64,000 nucleotides of DNA, taken from positions 1 to 64,000 of the forward strand of contig CBDCLG010000024.1 of assembly GCA_965218625.1 (NCBI GenBank), read 5' to 3'. Of the stretch, positions 47,051-56,736 are shown piece after piece. Source of the DNA: Bin5 sp965218625 (GTDB lineage Bacteria > Chloroflexota > Anaerolineae > Caldilineales > Caldilineaceae). The notes under the pieces are model-generated. The model was not told the origin of the DNA, searched no databases, and saw nothing but the letters and a program-made list of their open reading frames with translations. The position numbers and the translations under genes were made by a program. The first letter of the stretch is position 1, and each line of letters begins with the position of its first letter.

Positions 47051-48580
47051 TCAGTTGCCCCCAACCATATCGGCGGCAATTTTTTCCGCCATCATCATGA
47101 CGGTGGCGTTGATGTTGGCGCGCACGCTGTCCGGCATCAACGAGGCGTCGACGATGCGCAGTCCTTCGATCCCGTGAACGCGGCCGGCCTGGTCGGCGAC
47201 GGCCAGCGGATCGGATGGCAGGCCCATCTTGCAGGTGCTGGATGTGTGATGGCCGGTGTCGGCACTTGCGAAGATCCAGGAATCCAGGGCCGCGTCGTTA
47301 TTGAGGGCTTCGCCGGGACCGTAAGAGACCGGCCCGATGAGCGAGCGAAAGCCGGGGCACTCCTCAACAAGCTCAATACACAGCCGGATCGCCTCCCGTT
47401 GACGCTTGCGGTCGAACGGCTCCGCAAAATAGTTGTAGTTCAGGACCGGCTGGTCGTGCACGTTTCCGCTGCGCAGACGCAAACTGCCCTGGCTCACCGC
47501 CAGGTTTACAGTCGGTCGCACAAACAGGAGCTCTTCCGTCCCGCTCTTCAACTGCGGCGTCGCCCCGACGTAGACGATCATGTCGTTCGGCATGTCGGAA
47601 CCGTCAGCCGTATAGCGTAGACCTGTCTGATGCCAGTGAGCGCGGTTGTCTGGCTTGTACTGCAGCCGCCACAAAAGGTTGAGGGTCGGATGATCGCGCA
47701 GGTTTCGGCCGACGCCGGGCAGATGGTGGCGCACTTCCATCCCTATTTCGCGTAGATGCGCTTCAGGACCAATGCCGGAAAGCATCATTATCTGTGGTGT
47801 GGCGACCGCGCCGGCGCAAAGCAAGACCTCGTCGGCGTAGAGTTCCTCGACCTGTCCGGCGCGCTCCACCTCAACACCCACGGCCCGCCCGTTCTCAAGC
47901 AGGATGCGGCGGGTCGTGCAGTCGGCCAGCACGTGCAGATTGGGCCGGCTGCGGGCCGCGGCCAGGTAGGTAATGGCCGTGCTCTGGCGCACACCGTCAA
48001 TCGTATTGAGGGAAAAGGGACCCACACCGGTCGCGTGCGGCCGGTTGGCGTCGGGACATTCTGGAAATCCGGCCGCCCGGCAAGCTTCCGCCCAGGCGGC
48101 CTGGTCCGGTTTCCACTCCTCCTCGGGATAACGGCGCACTCTGATTGGGCCGTTGTTACCGTGATAGTCGGCCGCGCCGAAGTCGAGGTCGTTTTCGAGT
48201 TTGCAGTAGTAGGGCAAGACCTGCTCAAAACTCCAGCTGTCATTGCCCGTCGCCGCCCACGCCTCAAAATCCTCTGGCACGCCCCGCAGTAAGATCTGCG
48301 CGTTGATCGCGCTTGATCCGCCCACGATTTTGCCGCGCGGCACCGGCATGTCGGCGCGCTGCGCGGTCGCCTCCCCGGTGTATCGCCAGTCGTGGCTCGT
48401 CGCAATGATGCCGGAGGACGACGCGAATCCCAGCCGGATATCGGTCGGCAGGTTGTCGGCAGACGGATAGTCCGGGCCCGCTTCGATCAGAAGCAGTTGG
48501 CGTGTCGGGTCTTCGGTCAGGCGCGCGGCGAGGATATTTCCTGCAGAACCCGCGCCCGCGATCAGTGTGTCATAGGCCAC
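47051..48580 (-). CDS. GMC-family FAD oxidoreductase (paralogue)
   Basis: 509 residues with FAD motif GAGSAG, GGSSAINAQILLRG and HTSSTCKMGLPSDP. Similar to its downstream neighbour throughout. Likely in one minus-strand operon with the PhyH genes. Substrates unknown; a sugar alcohol, choline-type or hydroxylated product of the PhyH enzymes is possible. Confidence 0.88.
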   Translation of the reverse strand: MAYDTLIAGAGSAGNILAARLTEDPTRQLLLIEAGPDYPSADNLPTDIRLGFASSSGIIATSHDWRYTGEATAQRADMPVPRGKIVGGSSAINAQILLRGVPEDFEAWAATGNDSWSFEQVLPYYCKLENDLDFGAADYHGNNGPIRVRRYPEEEWKPDQAAWAEACRAAGFPECPDANRPHATGVGPFSLNTIDGVRQSTAITYLAAARSRPNLHVLADCTTRRILLENGRAVGVEVERAGQVEELYADEVLLCAGAVATPQIMMLSGIGPEAHLREIGMEVRHHLPGVGRNLRDHPTLNLLWRLQYKPDNRAHWHQTGLRYTADGSDMPNDMIVYVGATPQLKSGTEELLFVRPTVNLAVSQGSLRLRSGNVHDQPVLNYNYFAEPFDRKRQREAIRLCIELVEECPGFRSLIGPVSYGPGEALNNDAALDSWIFASADTGHHTSSTCKMGLPSDPLAVADQAGRVHGIEGLRIVDASLMPDSVRANINATVMMMAEKIAADMVGGN

Positions 48581-48617
48581 GCTTCGGCAACTCCCTGGGC
48601 ATGCAGGCCTTGCTCTT

Positions 48618-49418
48618 CTACAAGTGGGCAGCCTTTGTCGGCCAGAGCTCGTCGCCCTCTTTGCGCTCGCGGTAGCCGCTCACGATCATTCCGGCCCGCT
48701 CCACCCTCTTTCCGTCTACCTCGCGGTTCTGCGGGTCGCGGTAGCCCATTCGCACCAGCCGGCGGGGCTTCCTGGTCTGGTTGATGTACGACCCGTGAAC
48801 CGTGTCAATGCAGAAAAGGACGACATCGCCCGCCTTGGCCGGGACCGGAACCGTCTCCTCCAGGTGAAACTGATCGGTGGGCAGATGCGGCGAGCAGGGG
48901 CCGTCCTCGGTCTCGGTGATGTGCTCAAGGTGGCCCAATTTGTGAGAACCGTCGAGAAATCGTATCTCGCCGTTCTCGTGGCAGGTGTCGTCCAGGTGCA
49001 CGAGTACATCGATGAAGCGCCCGTCCTGGTGAGGGTAGAACGGGTTGTCCTGGTGCATCGGGAAGGGCTGTCCGGACTGGGGCGGCTTGATATGCAGCGT
49101 CGTGTGGTGCAGCTCGACGTTCGCGCCCAGCAGATCGCTCAGCGCCTCGGCCAGCCTTGGTTTCGTGGCCGCGCGCATCCACACAACCGAGTAGTAATGC
49201 AGGTCCTGCATCGCGGTCAACTTGGCCCTCTTCTCTGTCTCCGGGTCCATGTATGCCTGGCGCCAGGGTCCGGTCCAGCCCGGGCTGGTGAAGGCCCAGT
49301 CCTCTACGAGCCGGTCCAGCTCGTCGGAGAGTTCCTGCATCTCCTGCGGCGTGAACACCTCGGGAATGCGCAAGTAGCCGTGCTCGTGGTAGAAGTCGAT
49401 CTGTTTCTGCGTCAGCAT
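48618..49418 (-). CDS. Phytanoyl-CoA dioxygenase family protein
   Basis: 266 residues, start at ATG 49418 with GGAGGTGAC upstream. Iron ligands in PMHQDNPFYPHQ (His-x-Asp near residue 122) and the distal His in CIDTVHGSYINQT; RRLVRMGYRDP follows. Very similar to the next gene. Fe(II)/2OG hydroxylase of unknown substrate. Confidence 0.88.
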   Translation of the reverse strand: MLTQKQIDFYHEHGYLRIPEVFTPQEMQELSDELDRLVEDWAFTSPGWTGPWRQAYMDPETEKRAKLTAMQDLHYYSVVWMRAATKPRLAEALSDLLGANVELHHTTLHIKPPQSGQPFPMHQDNPFYPHQDGRFIDVLVHLDDTCHENGEIRFLDGSHKLGHLEHITETEDGPCSPHLPTDQFHLEETVPVPAKAGDVVLFCIDTVHGSYINQTRKPRRLVRMGYRDPQNREVDGKRVERAGMIVSGYRERKEGDELWPTKAAHL

Positions 49419-49472
49419 AGAGTCACCTCCATTCTAAAAACCGCTTCAGATGCCGGTCGCCTCGTTCGCAGT

Positions 49473-50261
49473 TCATGCAATCGGAAGCAGCTCGTCGCCT
49501 TCCTTGCGAATCCGGTAACCGCTGACCATCACGCCCGGCCGGCCCAGGCTCTGGCCGTACTCCTGGCGGTTGTCCGGGTCGCGGTAGCCCATGCGCACCA
49601 GCCGCCGTGGGCGCTTGGTCTGATTGATGTAGGAGCCGTGGACAGTGTCGATGCAAAAAAGCACGACGTCGCCCGCCCTGGCCGGGACCGCTACCGTATC
49701 CTCCAGGTGAAAATTGCCGGTGGGCAGGTGAGGTGAGCAAGGGCCGTCCTCGGTCTTAATGACGTGATCGAGGTGGCCCATCTTGTGAGAACCGGCCAAA
49801 AAGCGGATCTCGCCGTTCTCGTGGCTGGTATCGTCGAGATGGACCAGCACGTCGATGAAGCGTCCGTCCTTATGACCGTAGAACGGGTTGTCCTGGTGCA
49901 TGGGAAACGGATGGCCCGTCTGCGGCGGCTTGATGTGCATCGTCGTGTGGTGCAACTCTACGTTTTGTCCCAGCAACTGCCTGAGCGCTTTGGCCAGCCC
50001 TGGATTCGTGGCCGCGCGCATCCACGCCACCGAATAAAAGTGGAGGTCGTGCATCGCCGTCAGTTTGGACACCTTCTCGGTCTCCGGGTCCATGTACGCC
50101 AGCCGCCATGGACCTGTCCAACCCGGACTCGTAAACGCCCAGTCCTCGACGAGGCGGTCCATCTCGTCGGAGAGCTCCTGCGTCTCTTCGGTGGTGAAGA
50201 CTTCCGGGATGTGCAGGAAGCCGTTATCTTTGTAGGAGGCGATCTGTTCCTGTGTCAGCAT
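49473..50261 (-). CDS. Phytanoyl-CoA dioxygenase family protein (paralogue)
   Basis: 262 residues from ATG 50261 (a start 36 bases upstream has no ribosome site). Same motifs: PMHQDNPFYGHKDGRF, CIDTVHGSYINQTKRP. Upstream copy of the gene pair; the two differ mainly in surface residues, so a recent tandem duplication followed by divergence is likely. Confidence 0.88.
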   Translation of the reverse strand: MLTQEQIASYKDNGFLHIPEVFTTEETQELSDEMDRLVEDWAFTSPGWTGPWRLAYMDPETEKVSKLTAMHDLHFYSVAWMRAATNPGLAKALRQLLGQNVELHHTTMHIKPPQTGHPFPMHQDNPFYGHKDGRFIDVLVHLDDTSHENGEIRFLAGSHKMGHLDHVIKTEDGPCSPHLPTGNFHLEDTVAVPARAGDVVLFCIDTVHGSYINQTKRPRRLVRMGYRDPDNRQEYGQSLGRPGVMVSGYRIRKEGDELLPIA

Positions 50262-50392
50262 GGGTATGTCTCCTGTGCGTACGAGTGTGCCGACCACCTG
50301 CTGCCTAGTTTACCGAAGACAAGGGGATCGACGCAACCGCCGGCGTACCCTCTTTTGTGGTCATGCGGGCCCGTTTGGCACAAGGCGCTGGT

Positions 50393-51253
50393 TCATTCCT
50401 CAACCTGCAATTGGGAGCGAATCAGGCACACCGTCTCCTCAATCAGCGGGAAATGTTCGGCTGCAATCGCCTCCCGCAACAGCTCGAATGTCTCGCAGTA
50501 TAGCAGCAGCCCCGCGCGCACGGTTTCGTGTAGCGACGGGCCCTTGTCTGTGTTCCCCTGCGCTACGCCAAAAGAAGAGATCAGTAGCTGCGCCCATCTG
50601 CTCTCGGGTCCTACGGATTCGATGGCGACGCTGAGAAAGGCGTTGTCGCTGTCTGAGAGAATGCCGCGCTGTACGCGCACCGCCCAAAGCAGGCCCCAGG
50701 ATAGCCCGAACCGGGCGTTGAGCAGGCGTCCGGTGTCGTCACGCCGCAGCCCCTCCAGCCCCTTGTGGACCTCCTCGATCCAGCCGACAAGCTCATGGCC
50801 CGCCAAGCGGTTGGCTTTCGTTTGCAGCGCACTCGTCCACTGGAACTCACGCGCCCGCTGCCAGATCGTGGCGAATGCCCCTTGCGGGTCCCAAAGCGCG
50901 TGCCCATCGCGCAGCATCGCGACGAGATTGACGGCCAGACCCGGCTCATTGAACCAACTCTCAACCTGGCTTGGCGTAGAGGTACTGAGCACGACCAGAA
51001 TTCGGGAGGAGCGACGTTCTTCGGACGTGTCGGCCGCTTGCCCGTCCTCGGCTGCTCTGTCGATGAGAAAAGAAAGGCTTTCCCCGCCTTGCTCGTCGTC
51101 GCTCACGAAGCGAACTACATCGATGTCACTGAAGGGGCCGGCGTCGCCGCGGGCATAGCTGCCCACCAGGGCAAAGGCGATCGTTGCGTCGGTCGTCCAC
51201 TCCCCCAGGTGAGGCGTAAGGTCGAGCGGCAGCCGAACGCCGGAGAGTGTCAC
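50393..51253 (-). CDS. Nucleotidyltransferase-fold protein
   Basis: 286 residues. The NTase motif GSYARGDAGPFSDIDVV (residues 31-47) holds the Gly-Ser and the D43-x-D45 metal ligands; the third acid is less clear. The C-terminal half is helical. Might modify a small molecule (as aminoglycoside transferases do) or a protein. Its start overlaps the stop of the sulfatase gene by 4 bases (ATGA), so they are translationally coupled. Confidence 0.78.
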   Translation of the reverse strand: MTLSGVRLPLDLTPHLGEWTTDATIAFALVGSYARGDAGPFSDIDVVRFVSDDEQGGESLSFLIDRAAEDGQAADTSEERRSSRILVVLSTSTPSQVESWFNEPGLAVNLVAMLRDGHALWDPQGAFATIWQRAREFQWTSALQTKANRLAGHELVGWIEEVHKGLEGLRRDDTGRLLNARFGLSWGLLWAVRVQRGILSDSDNAFLSVAIESVGPESRWAQLLISSFGVAQGNTDKGPSLHETVRAGLLLYCETFELLREAIAAEHFPLIEETVCLIRSQLQVEE

Positions 51254-52674
51254 GATTCGCGGCGCCGTACGAGATCGGGCCAGATGGGGGCCAGATTGCC
51301 CTTGCGCCGGGATTCGCCCACGTCCAGCGCCGGGCCTTGCACCGGCGCGCCGTCTTCAATCAGTACGTCGAAGTACGGTTCGCGGCTGTCGGCCAGGAGT
51401 TCCAGCGGCTTCTCTCGCATCGCCGCGCAAGTTTCCGGGTCGGCTTCCACGAGATTGTTCATCTCGAACGGGTCGTTTTCGAGGTCGAAGAGCAGCTGAT
51501 GGCCGGTCTCGTAGAAAGCATACTTCCAGCGCGAAGTGACCAGCCCGGGCCAGTCGAGAGAGTCAAGAGTCCAGCGCGGAATGCCGGACATTTCCAGCAG
51601 GACCGCCTCCGGCCCGCGGAAAGCAGGTTCACCGCGCAACGCGTCGCTGAAGTCGGTCCCCTGGCAGTGGGACGGCACCTCCAGCCCAAGCAGGCCGAGC
51701 GTGGTCGGTAACAGGTCTACGAGGCTGAAGAGCAGACCGCCGCGACGGCCCTGCGCCGGGATCTGTTCCGGCCAGTGGAAGATGGCGGGAATGCGGACCG
51801 AGTTCTCGTGGGGATGCTCCTTGCGGTTGATCGCGCCGTGCGAACCCATATAGTCGCCATGGTCGGAAAAGTAGACCGCCAGGCGGTTTTCCTTGAAGTC
51901 GGGCAGGCCGTCCAGCGTGTCGACCAGCCTGCCGATGTTCCAGTCCAGGTTCTCGACCATTGCGTAGTAGGTGGCCAGCTGGGCGCGCATTTCCGGCGAA
52001 TCGGCGAAGTTTGGCAGCGTTTCCAGCGCGTCGGGGTCGAAGCGCTCGAACGCCTCCGGGGCTTCCAGTGGAAAGTGGGGTGGCTCGACGCTGAGGACGA
52101 GGAAGAGCGGCTGCTCGCGGTCGTAGTCGCGCAGATAGTCGATTGCAAGGTCGGTCAAGACGTCCGTCTGGTAACCGTTCATCGAGCGCGGGTTGGCTTC
52201 ATCCTGGTGGTAGTAGAAGCCCTTGAATGGGGCATTGTTGATTTCAAAGCCGTACCAGTCCTGAAAGCCGGCCCGGTGGTATTCGGGCGTGCGATGCGGC
52301 CAGCGCGTGTACTCTTCTCGCCGCTCCCGTACCAGGGCAGGCTCCTGGTCATGGACGACGCCGCAGTGCCACTTGCCGAAATAGGCGGTGTGGTAGCCGG
52401 CCGCGCGCAGCGCTGTCGCCGTGCTGGGCGCACTGGCCTTGAACACGTCGAAGAAAAACTGGACCGGCCCGGCGTGCGCGTGGCGCCCCGAAAAGATCGT
52501 GCCGCGCGAGGGTGTACAAACGGGACAGTTGGCGTAGGCGCGCTCGAAACTGATCCCTTCGGCGGCCATGCGGTCCATGTTCGGCGTCCGTACATTGGCA
52601 TCGCCAATGTGGCCCATGGCGCCGCCGTAATGCTCGTCGGACAGGATGTAGATGACGTGAGGCTGGCGCGGCAT
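51250..52674 (-). CDS. Sulfatase
   Basis: 474 residues of the formylglycine sulfatase family. The modifiable Cys is C53 in CTPSRGT (C-x-P-x-R), with metal site residues in ILSDEHYGG and FSDHGDYMGSHG. Active form needs a formylglycine-generating enzyme. No signal peptide, so cytosolic or secreted by another route. Likely desulfates a sugar or sulfated polysaccharide fragment; sits with dehydrogenases and an isomerase. Confidence 0.9.
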   Translation of the reverse strand: MPRQPHVIYILSDEHYGGAMGHIGDANVRTPNMDRMAAEGISFERAYANCPVCTPSRGTIFSGRHAHAGPVQFFFDVFKASAPSTATALRAAGYHTAYFGKWHCGVVHDQEPALVRERREEYTRWPHRTPEYHRAGFQDWYGFEINNAPFKGFYYHQDEANPRSMNGYQTDVLTDLAIDYLRDYDREQPLFLVLSVEPPHFPLEAPEAFERFDPDALETLPNFADSPEMRAQLATYYAMVENLDWNIGRLVDTLDGLPDFKENRLAVYFSDHGDYMGSHGAINRKEHPHENSVRIPAIFHWPEQIPAQGRRGGLLFSLVDLLPTTLGLLGLEVPSHCQGTDFSDALRGEPAFRGPEAVLLEMSGIPRWTLDSLDWPGLVTSRWKYAFYETGHQLLFDLENDPFEMNNLVEADPETCAAMREKPLELLADSREPYFDVLIEDGAPVQGPALDVGESRRKGNLAPIWPDLVRRRES

Positions 52675-52746
52675 GGGGACTCCTTGTCGGCTGGAAGGTC
52701 GGGGAATGGATGGCGGGGATACCTCGGGCCGGCAACGTGCAGGAAG

Positions 52747-53526
52747 TCAGTCGACGTTACACAGCTCGTAGGCTTGGCGCAGGCCGGCGACCAGATCGCC
52801 GCGAGGGCGGAATTCGTGGCCGACGTAGCCCTCGTATCCGGCATCGCTTATCACCCGGCAGATGCCGCGGTAGTTCAACTCCTGAAAGTCGTCCAGCTCA
52901 TTCCGGCCAGGGTTGCCGGCTGTGTGGAGATGACCGATTGCATCCAGATTGGCGGTGATCGTGCGAAGTACGTCTCCCTCCATGATCTGCATGTGATAGA
53001 TGTCAAAGAGCAGTTTGACGTTAGGACTGTCGACCCGGCCCTGGACCTCCAGGCCCCACGCGCTGCTGTCGCACTGGTAGTTTGGGTGGTCGACTTTGGA
53101 GTTGAGCAGCTCAAGGTTTATGACGATGCCGTTGTCTTCGGCATAGGGCGCGACGCGCCGCAGACCGGCGACGGTGTTGGCGATCGCCTCCTCATTGCTC
53201 ATGCCGGGGATGTTGTTGCCGCTGAAACAGATCAGCGCGCGCAATCCGTGCGCCACCGCCAGGTCGACCGACTCGCGCAGCTCGGCCTCGATGCGCCCGT
53301 GGTTGGACGCGTTGTTGAGGCCGTCGGGCAGCGAGTCATGGCCGATCATGCTGATCAGCAGGAGGCTGCTGTCGGCCGCCGTCCGGCAGAGATCGGCGAA
53401 GTCGTCGCCTCGCTGCCAGATTTCGATTGCCGGGAAGCCGATCGCCGCGATTTCGGCAAACAGCCGCTCGCGCGGCAAGACGTCCTGCGGCAAAATGGGG
53501 ATGCAGACCGATTGCTTGATCGACAT
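52747..53526 (-). CDS. Sugar phosphate isomerase/epimerase (hydroxypyruvate isomerase-like)
   Basis: 259-residue TIM barrel with metal ligands Glu in VINLELLNSKVDHP, Asp in LLFDIYHMQIMEGD and Glu/His in GHVGHEFRPRGD. Starts at 53526. Lies 73 bases upstream of the sulfatase in the same direction, so it may act on the desulfated product. Confidence 0.84.
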   Translation of the reverse strand: MSIKQSVCIPILPQDVLPRERLFAEIAAIGFPAIEIWQRGDDFADLCRTAADSSLLLISMIGHDSLPDGLNNASNHGRIEAELRESVDLAVAHGLRALICFSGNNIPGMSNEEAIANTVAGLRRVAPYAEDNGIVINLELLNSKVDHPNYQCDSSAWGLEVQGRVDSPNVKLLFDIYHMQIMEGDVLRTITANLDAIGHLHTAGNPGRNELDDFQELNYRGICRVISDAGYEGYVGHEFRPRGDLVAGLRQAYELCNVD

Positions 53527-53577
53527 TGGGCGGCTCCTATTGCTTTACCGGCCTTCTCTGCGTCCGCTATTCACCTG

Positions 53578-54189
53578 TTACAAAGTCTTAAGAAAACTGC
53601 GAATGTTGTCGAATACAGGTTGATTGATTTCGCCCCAGTAGCCCTTCTTTGCAGCGACTCCTACGGAATGGTGCGGGTCAGGCTTTGTCGTCAGGTAAGC
53701 CCACGCCTTGGCTTTGTCCAGGCGTCTGATCGCTGGCAGCTTGGCGGTAGCGATGCAGTGGAAGAAGCTATCGATGCAGGACTCCTCCGGAGTATCCCTA
53801 AATGTCTCGCACAGGAGAGTCTCAAGCATTCCCGGCTTATTGTTTCCGGGCAATATCATTATGCTTATCGCAGGGTCCTCCCCGACTCGGACTTCAGGCT
53901 TCGGCGGTACCTCTAGTTTCGACTTTCCCAAAGTCGACTGAATGCTGTTTAGGGTGCCTTCAGCCGAGGTCTCCGCATCCCTTACAATTCCTACAGACTT
54001 CACAGACTTGAATTTGGCCATATTTACTAGAGCCGGGAGGAAGTGACGCAATTCACTGCCACCGCCGTAGTCTTGGATTTGAATTTCGGTGAGCGATAGA
54101 CGATTCACAAACTCTTCAAAGAAGTTTACCTGATCTCTTCCTTCAACAATCAACTGGACGGGTAATTCAATGTTTTGCGGAATTGCCAT
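53578..54189 (-). CDS. TOPRIM-like (DUF3226-type) protein
   Basis: 203 residues. Opening LPVQLIVEGRDQVNFFEE carries the conserved TOPRIM Glu; GIVRDAETSAEG and a later ILPGNNKPGMLETLL follow. This is the small-subunit layout seen next to OLD-like ATPases. Two bases after the ATPase gene, so coexpressed. AT-rich codon use. Likely a nuclease subunit (inference). Confidence 0.72.
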   Translation of the reverse strand: MAIPQNIELPVQLIVEGRDQVNFFEEFVNRLSLTEIQIQDYGGGSELRHFLPALVNMAKFKSVKSVGIVRDAETSAEGTLNSIQSTLGKSKLEVPPKPEVRVGEDPAISIMILPGNNKPGMLETLLCETFRDTPEESCIDSFFHCIATAKLPAIRRLDKAKAWAYLTTKPDPHHSVGVAAKKGYWGEINQPVFDNIRSFLKTL

Positions 54190-54191
54190 AG

Positions 54192-55238
54192 TCAGCGAAC
54201 CTCTAAGTTGTGACGAAAAGCTGCATCGATGATTTCCGGTTCATAAGTTACAGGGATTACCTTGTCCTCCAGCACATCAAGCCTATGCAAACGAAAGCTA
54301 GCAGAATCTAGTGTATTGTGCGCTGCCCTTACGCACTCAATGCTGTGAGTGGTCGCAAACACCTGAGTGTTGAATTGATTGGCGGCACTCTCAATTAACC
54401 GCCATACATTAGGCAAAACGCTGTAGTGAAATCCATTCTCAATTTCGTCAAGCAAGACTATCCCGTTCGACGCATCGGAGACTGCCAAGACTAACCGAGC
54501 CAGGTGGATCATACCTTCTCCCATGACAGAAAGAGGTACAAGCTCGGAGAGGCCGATATCACCCCAAATCATTGGACTGCCGCTTGAAGAGTTCTCTTCT
54601 ATGCTTAGGAGCCTCGGTTCGATTACCTGCAGAGCTTCCAGAACTAAGCCGGCGCGCTTCTCCTTTCTCAGACTTGATAGTCGCAGAGCATCTTCCTGGC
54701 TATTTTGACTATTTGATTGAAGAAGTGTTGCGTTGAAGGGAACCTTATAACCCGATCCTTCAATCTTGATCTCAGTTCCCTCTGCAAAGATTCGGCTCTT
54801 TGCTTCCTTTCCAGAAGGACCGTGAAATCGAAAGGCGAGCGATAACTCCTTAGGAAGCTCTGTGATCGCCGTCCCAGCGGCGTAGTCTAGTTGAACTTCA
54901 GATGGCTGTTCTTGTCCCCAAACAATTGTCAATGCCAGTTTACCATGCGTCGCATGTTGACCGCTGATCTCAATGGGATGACTTGTGTCGAGTTCAGAGA
55001 AAATCGGCTTAAAAAAAATGTCCCCTAAGACTCTGACCCCTGGGTCTACTCTTACAACTGGGGCATTCAACAGAACACGCACATTGCCCCCTCCAGTCAA
55101 CAAGAAAATCGCTTCAAGAAGGCTTGTTTTTCCAGAGTTGTTACTTCCGGCGATCAGATTTATGCGGTGCAACTGGCTAATCTTGAATTCTTTGAAGATA
55201 CGATAGTTCCGGATATGAAGTTTCTTGAACATCGTCAT
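54192..55238 (-). CDS. AAA ATPase (OLD/ABC-type)
   Basis: 348 residues. Walker A GSNNSGKTS at 31-39; ABC-type signature SVMGEGMIHLARLVLAV near 250; Walker B VLLDEIENG near 270, with the D-loop and a HSIECV switch near 305. Paired with the TOPRIM-like gene. Together they resemble split OLD-type systems in which ATPase and TOPRIM nuclease are separate proteins, a common phage-defence plan. AT-rich insert between GC-rich metabolic genes. Confidence 0.78.
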   Translation of the reverse strand: MTMFKKLHIRNYRIFKEFKISQLHRINLIAGSNNSGKTSLLEAIFLLTGGGNVRVLLNAPVVRVDPGVRVLGDIFFKPIFSELDTSHPIEISGQHATHGKLALTIVWGQEQPSEVQLDYAAGTAITELPKELSLAFRFHGPSGKEAKSRIFAEGTEIKIEGSGYKVPFNATLLQSNSQNSQEDALRLSSLRKEKRAGLVLEALQVIEPRLLSIEENSSSGSPMIWGDIGLSELVPLSVMGEGMIHLARLVLAVSDASNGIVLLDEIENGFHYSVLPNVWRLIESAANQFNTQVFATTHSIECVRAAHNTLDSASFRLHRLDVLEDKVIPVTYEPEIIDAAFRHNLEVR

Positions 55239-55293
55239 GCTCCCTTAGCTCTAGCAGTGCCAGAGGTCGCGCAAGATGGGTTACTCCTCTTCC

Positions 55294-56166
55294 TCAGTAG
55301 ATTACCTTGTTCAGCGGGTACTCGATGATGCCGGTGGCGCCGGCCTGTTTCAAATCGGGGATCAGGTCGCGCACTATCTTTTCGTCGATGATCACCTCGA
55401 GCGCGATCCAGTCGGGGTCGGTCTGATTGGTAATCGAGGGGGCGTGCAGGGCGGGCAGCTGCTCCGTGATGTCCTCGAGCGAACTCCTTGGCACGTTCAT
55501 TTTGAGGCCGACCTTGGCGCCGGCCTGCAGCGCGCCCTTGAGCAGCATCGCCAGGTTCTCGATCTTGCGCCGCTTCCAGGGATCCGCCCACGCTTCGTGA
55601 TTCGCAATCAGCTTGGTGGTCGATTCTGCCACCGTGTCGACGATGCGCAGCCGGTTCGCGCGCAGCGAGGAGCCGGTCTCTGTGCCTTCAACCACTGCGT
55701 CGACCAGAAGCGGCGCCTTGACCTCGGTCGCGCCCCAGGAGTATTCGACCTCGGCCTTGACGCCGTGCCGCTCCAGGTAGCGGCGCGTGACCTGGACCAG
55801 CTCGGTCGCGATCCGTTTGCCCTCCAGGTCCTGGGGCGAGTGGATGTCGGAGTCGTCGGGCACGGCAAGCACCCACCTGTAGGCCTGGTTGGTGGCTTTG
55901 CTGTAAACAAGGTCCTCGACCTCGCGCACGTCGGCCTCGTTCTCCAGCACCTGGTCCTGCCCGGTCAGGCCGACGTCGAGCACGCCGCGCTCGACATAGC
56001 GGGCGATCTCCTGGGCGCGGAACATCAGGCAGCCGATCTCGGGGTCGTCGATATAGGGCGCGTAGGAGCGGCCCCGCACATAGAGCTGATAGCCGGCCTT
56101 GGCAAAAAGGGCGATGGTGGATTCCTGCAGGCTCCCTTTCGGCACTCCGAGTGTTAAACGGCTCAT
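55294..56166 (-). CDS. hisG: ATP phosphoribosyltransferase (HisG, long form)
   Basis: 290 residues from ATG 56166 (MSRLTLGVPKGSLQEST). First step of histidine synthesis. The long form has a C-terminal regulatory ACT-like domain. Motifs: VGLTGQDQVLENEAD, ATELVQVTRRYLE, VDAVVEGTETGSSL. The longer upstream frame lacks similarity and is rejected. Follows hisI by 80 bases. Confidence 0.92.
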   Translation of the reverse strand: MSRLTLGVPKGSLQESTIALFAKAGYQLYVRGRSYAPYIDDPEIGCLMFRAQEIARYVERGVLDVGLTGQDQVLENEADVREVEDLVYSKATNQAYRWVLAVPDDSDIHSPQDLEGKRIATELVQVTRRYLERHGVKAEVEYSWGATEVKAPLLVDAVVEGTETGSSLRANRLRIVDTVAESTTKLIANHEAWADPWKRRKIENLAMLLKGALQAGAKVGLKMNVPRSSLEDITEQLPALHAPSITNQTDPDWIALEVIIDEKIVRDLIPDLKQAGATGIIEYPLNKVIY

Positions 56167-56246
56167 CACTTTCCCCAATTCAGGTGCAATCGGTAACGGA
56201 TTCGGGATCTGTCGTATGCGGCACGTGGGCGCTCCGGGGCGAGCAG

Positions 56247-56705
56247 TCAAGCCTGCCGGTCGACATGGTCCAGCTGCCAGTGTGACGCCGGCGGATCCCC
56301 CACGCGCACGTCCGGCTGGGAGCTGTGCTCGATGCGACGATAGTAGCAGCCGGCGCGCGCGATGCCTTCTGCGTCCTTTGTGTGGCAGGCGCCCGCGCCC
56401 AGCGGACGCACGAGATAGAGCAGGGAGTTCTGCTCGCAGTTGACCCGCGCTTCGACCAGCTCGAGCGTGTCGCCTGAGGTAGCGCCCTTCACCCACAGCT
56501 CGTTGCGGGACGTGCTCCAGAAGGCGGCCACACCGTGCGTCAGCGTGTACGACAGCGCTTCCTGATTGGCGTAGGCGACAATCAGGACCTCCTTGCTGTC
56601 TGCGTCCTGCACCGCGACCGGGATCACCGCGGCCTCTCCCCGGCCAACTGCCTGCAGCTTGCCGAAATCAAGAGAAAGCTCCGTCCCTTCTTCGAGCAGA
56701 TTCAT
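56247..56705 (-). CDS. hisI: Phosphoribosyl-AMP cyclohydrolase
   Basis: 152 residues (ATG 56705). Third step of histidine synthesis. VIPVAVQDADSKEVLIVAY, ALSYTLTHGVAAFWSTSR with zinc ligands Cys/Asp in ARVNCEQNSLLYLV and GACHT. Fused or separate HisE not present. Only two his genes here, so the pathway is split in the genome. Confidence 0.92.
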   Translation of the reverse strand: MNLLEEGTELSLDFGKLQAVGRGEAAVIPVAVQDADSKEVLIVAYANQEALSYTLTHGVAAFWSTSRNELWVKGATSGDTLELVEARVNCEQNSLLYLVRPLGAGACHTKDAEGIARAGCYYRRIEHSSQPDVRVGDPPASHWQLDHVDRQA

Positions 56706-56736
56706 CGAACGCCTCTCGTTCGCCTTGTCGACAACT

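Noticed and set aside
51775..53916. 713-codon plus-strand frame
   Set aside because: Antisense to the sulfatase and isomerase genes, which have catalytic motifs.
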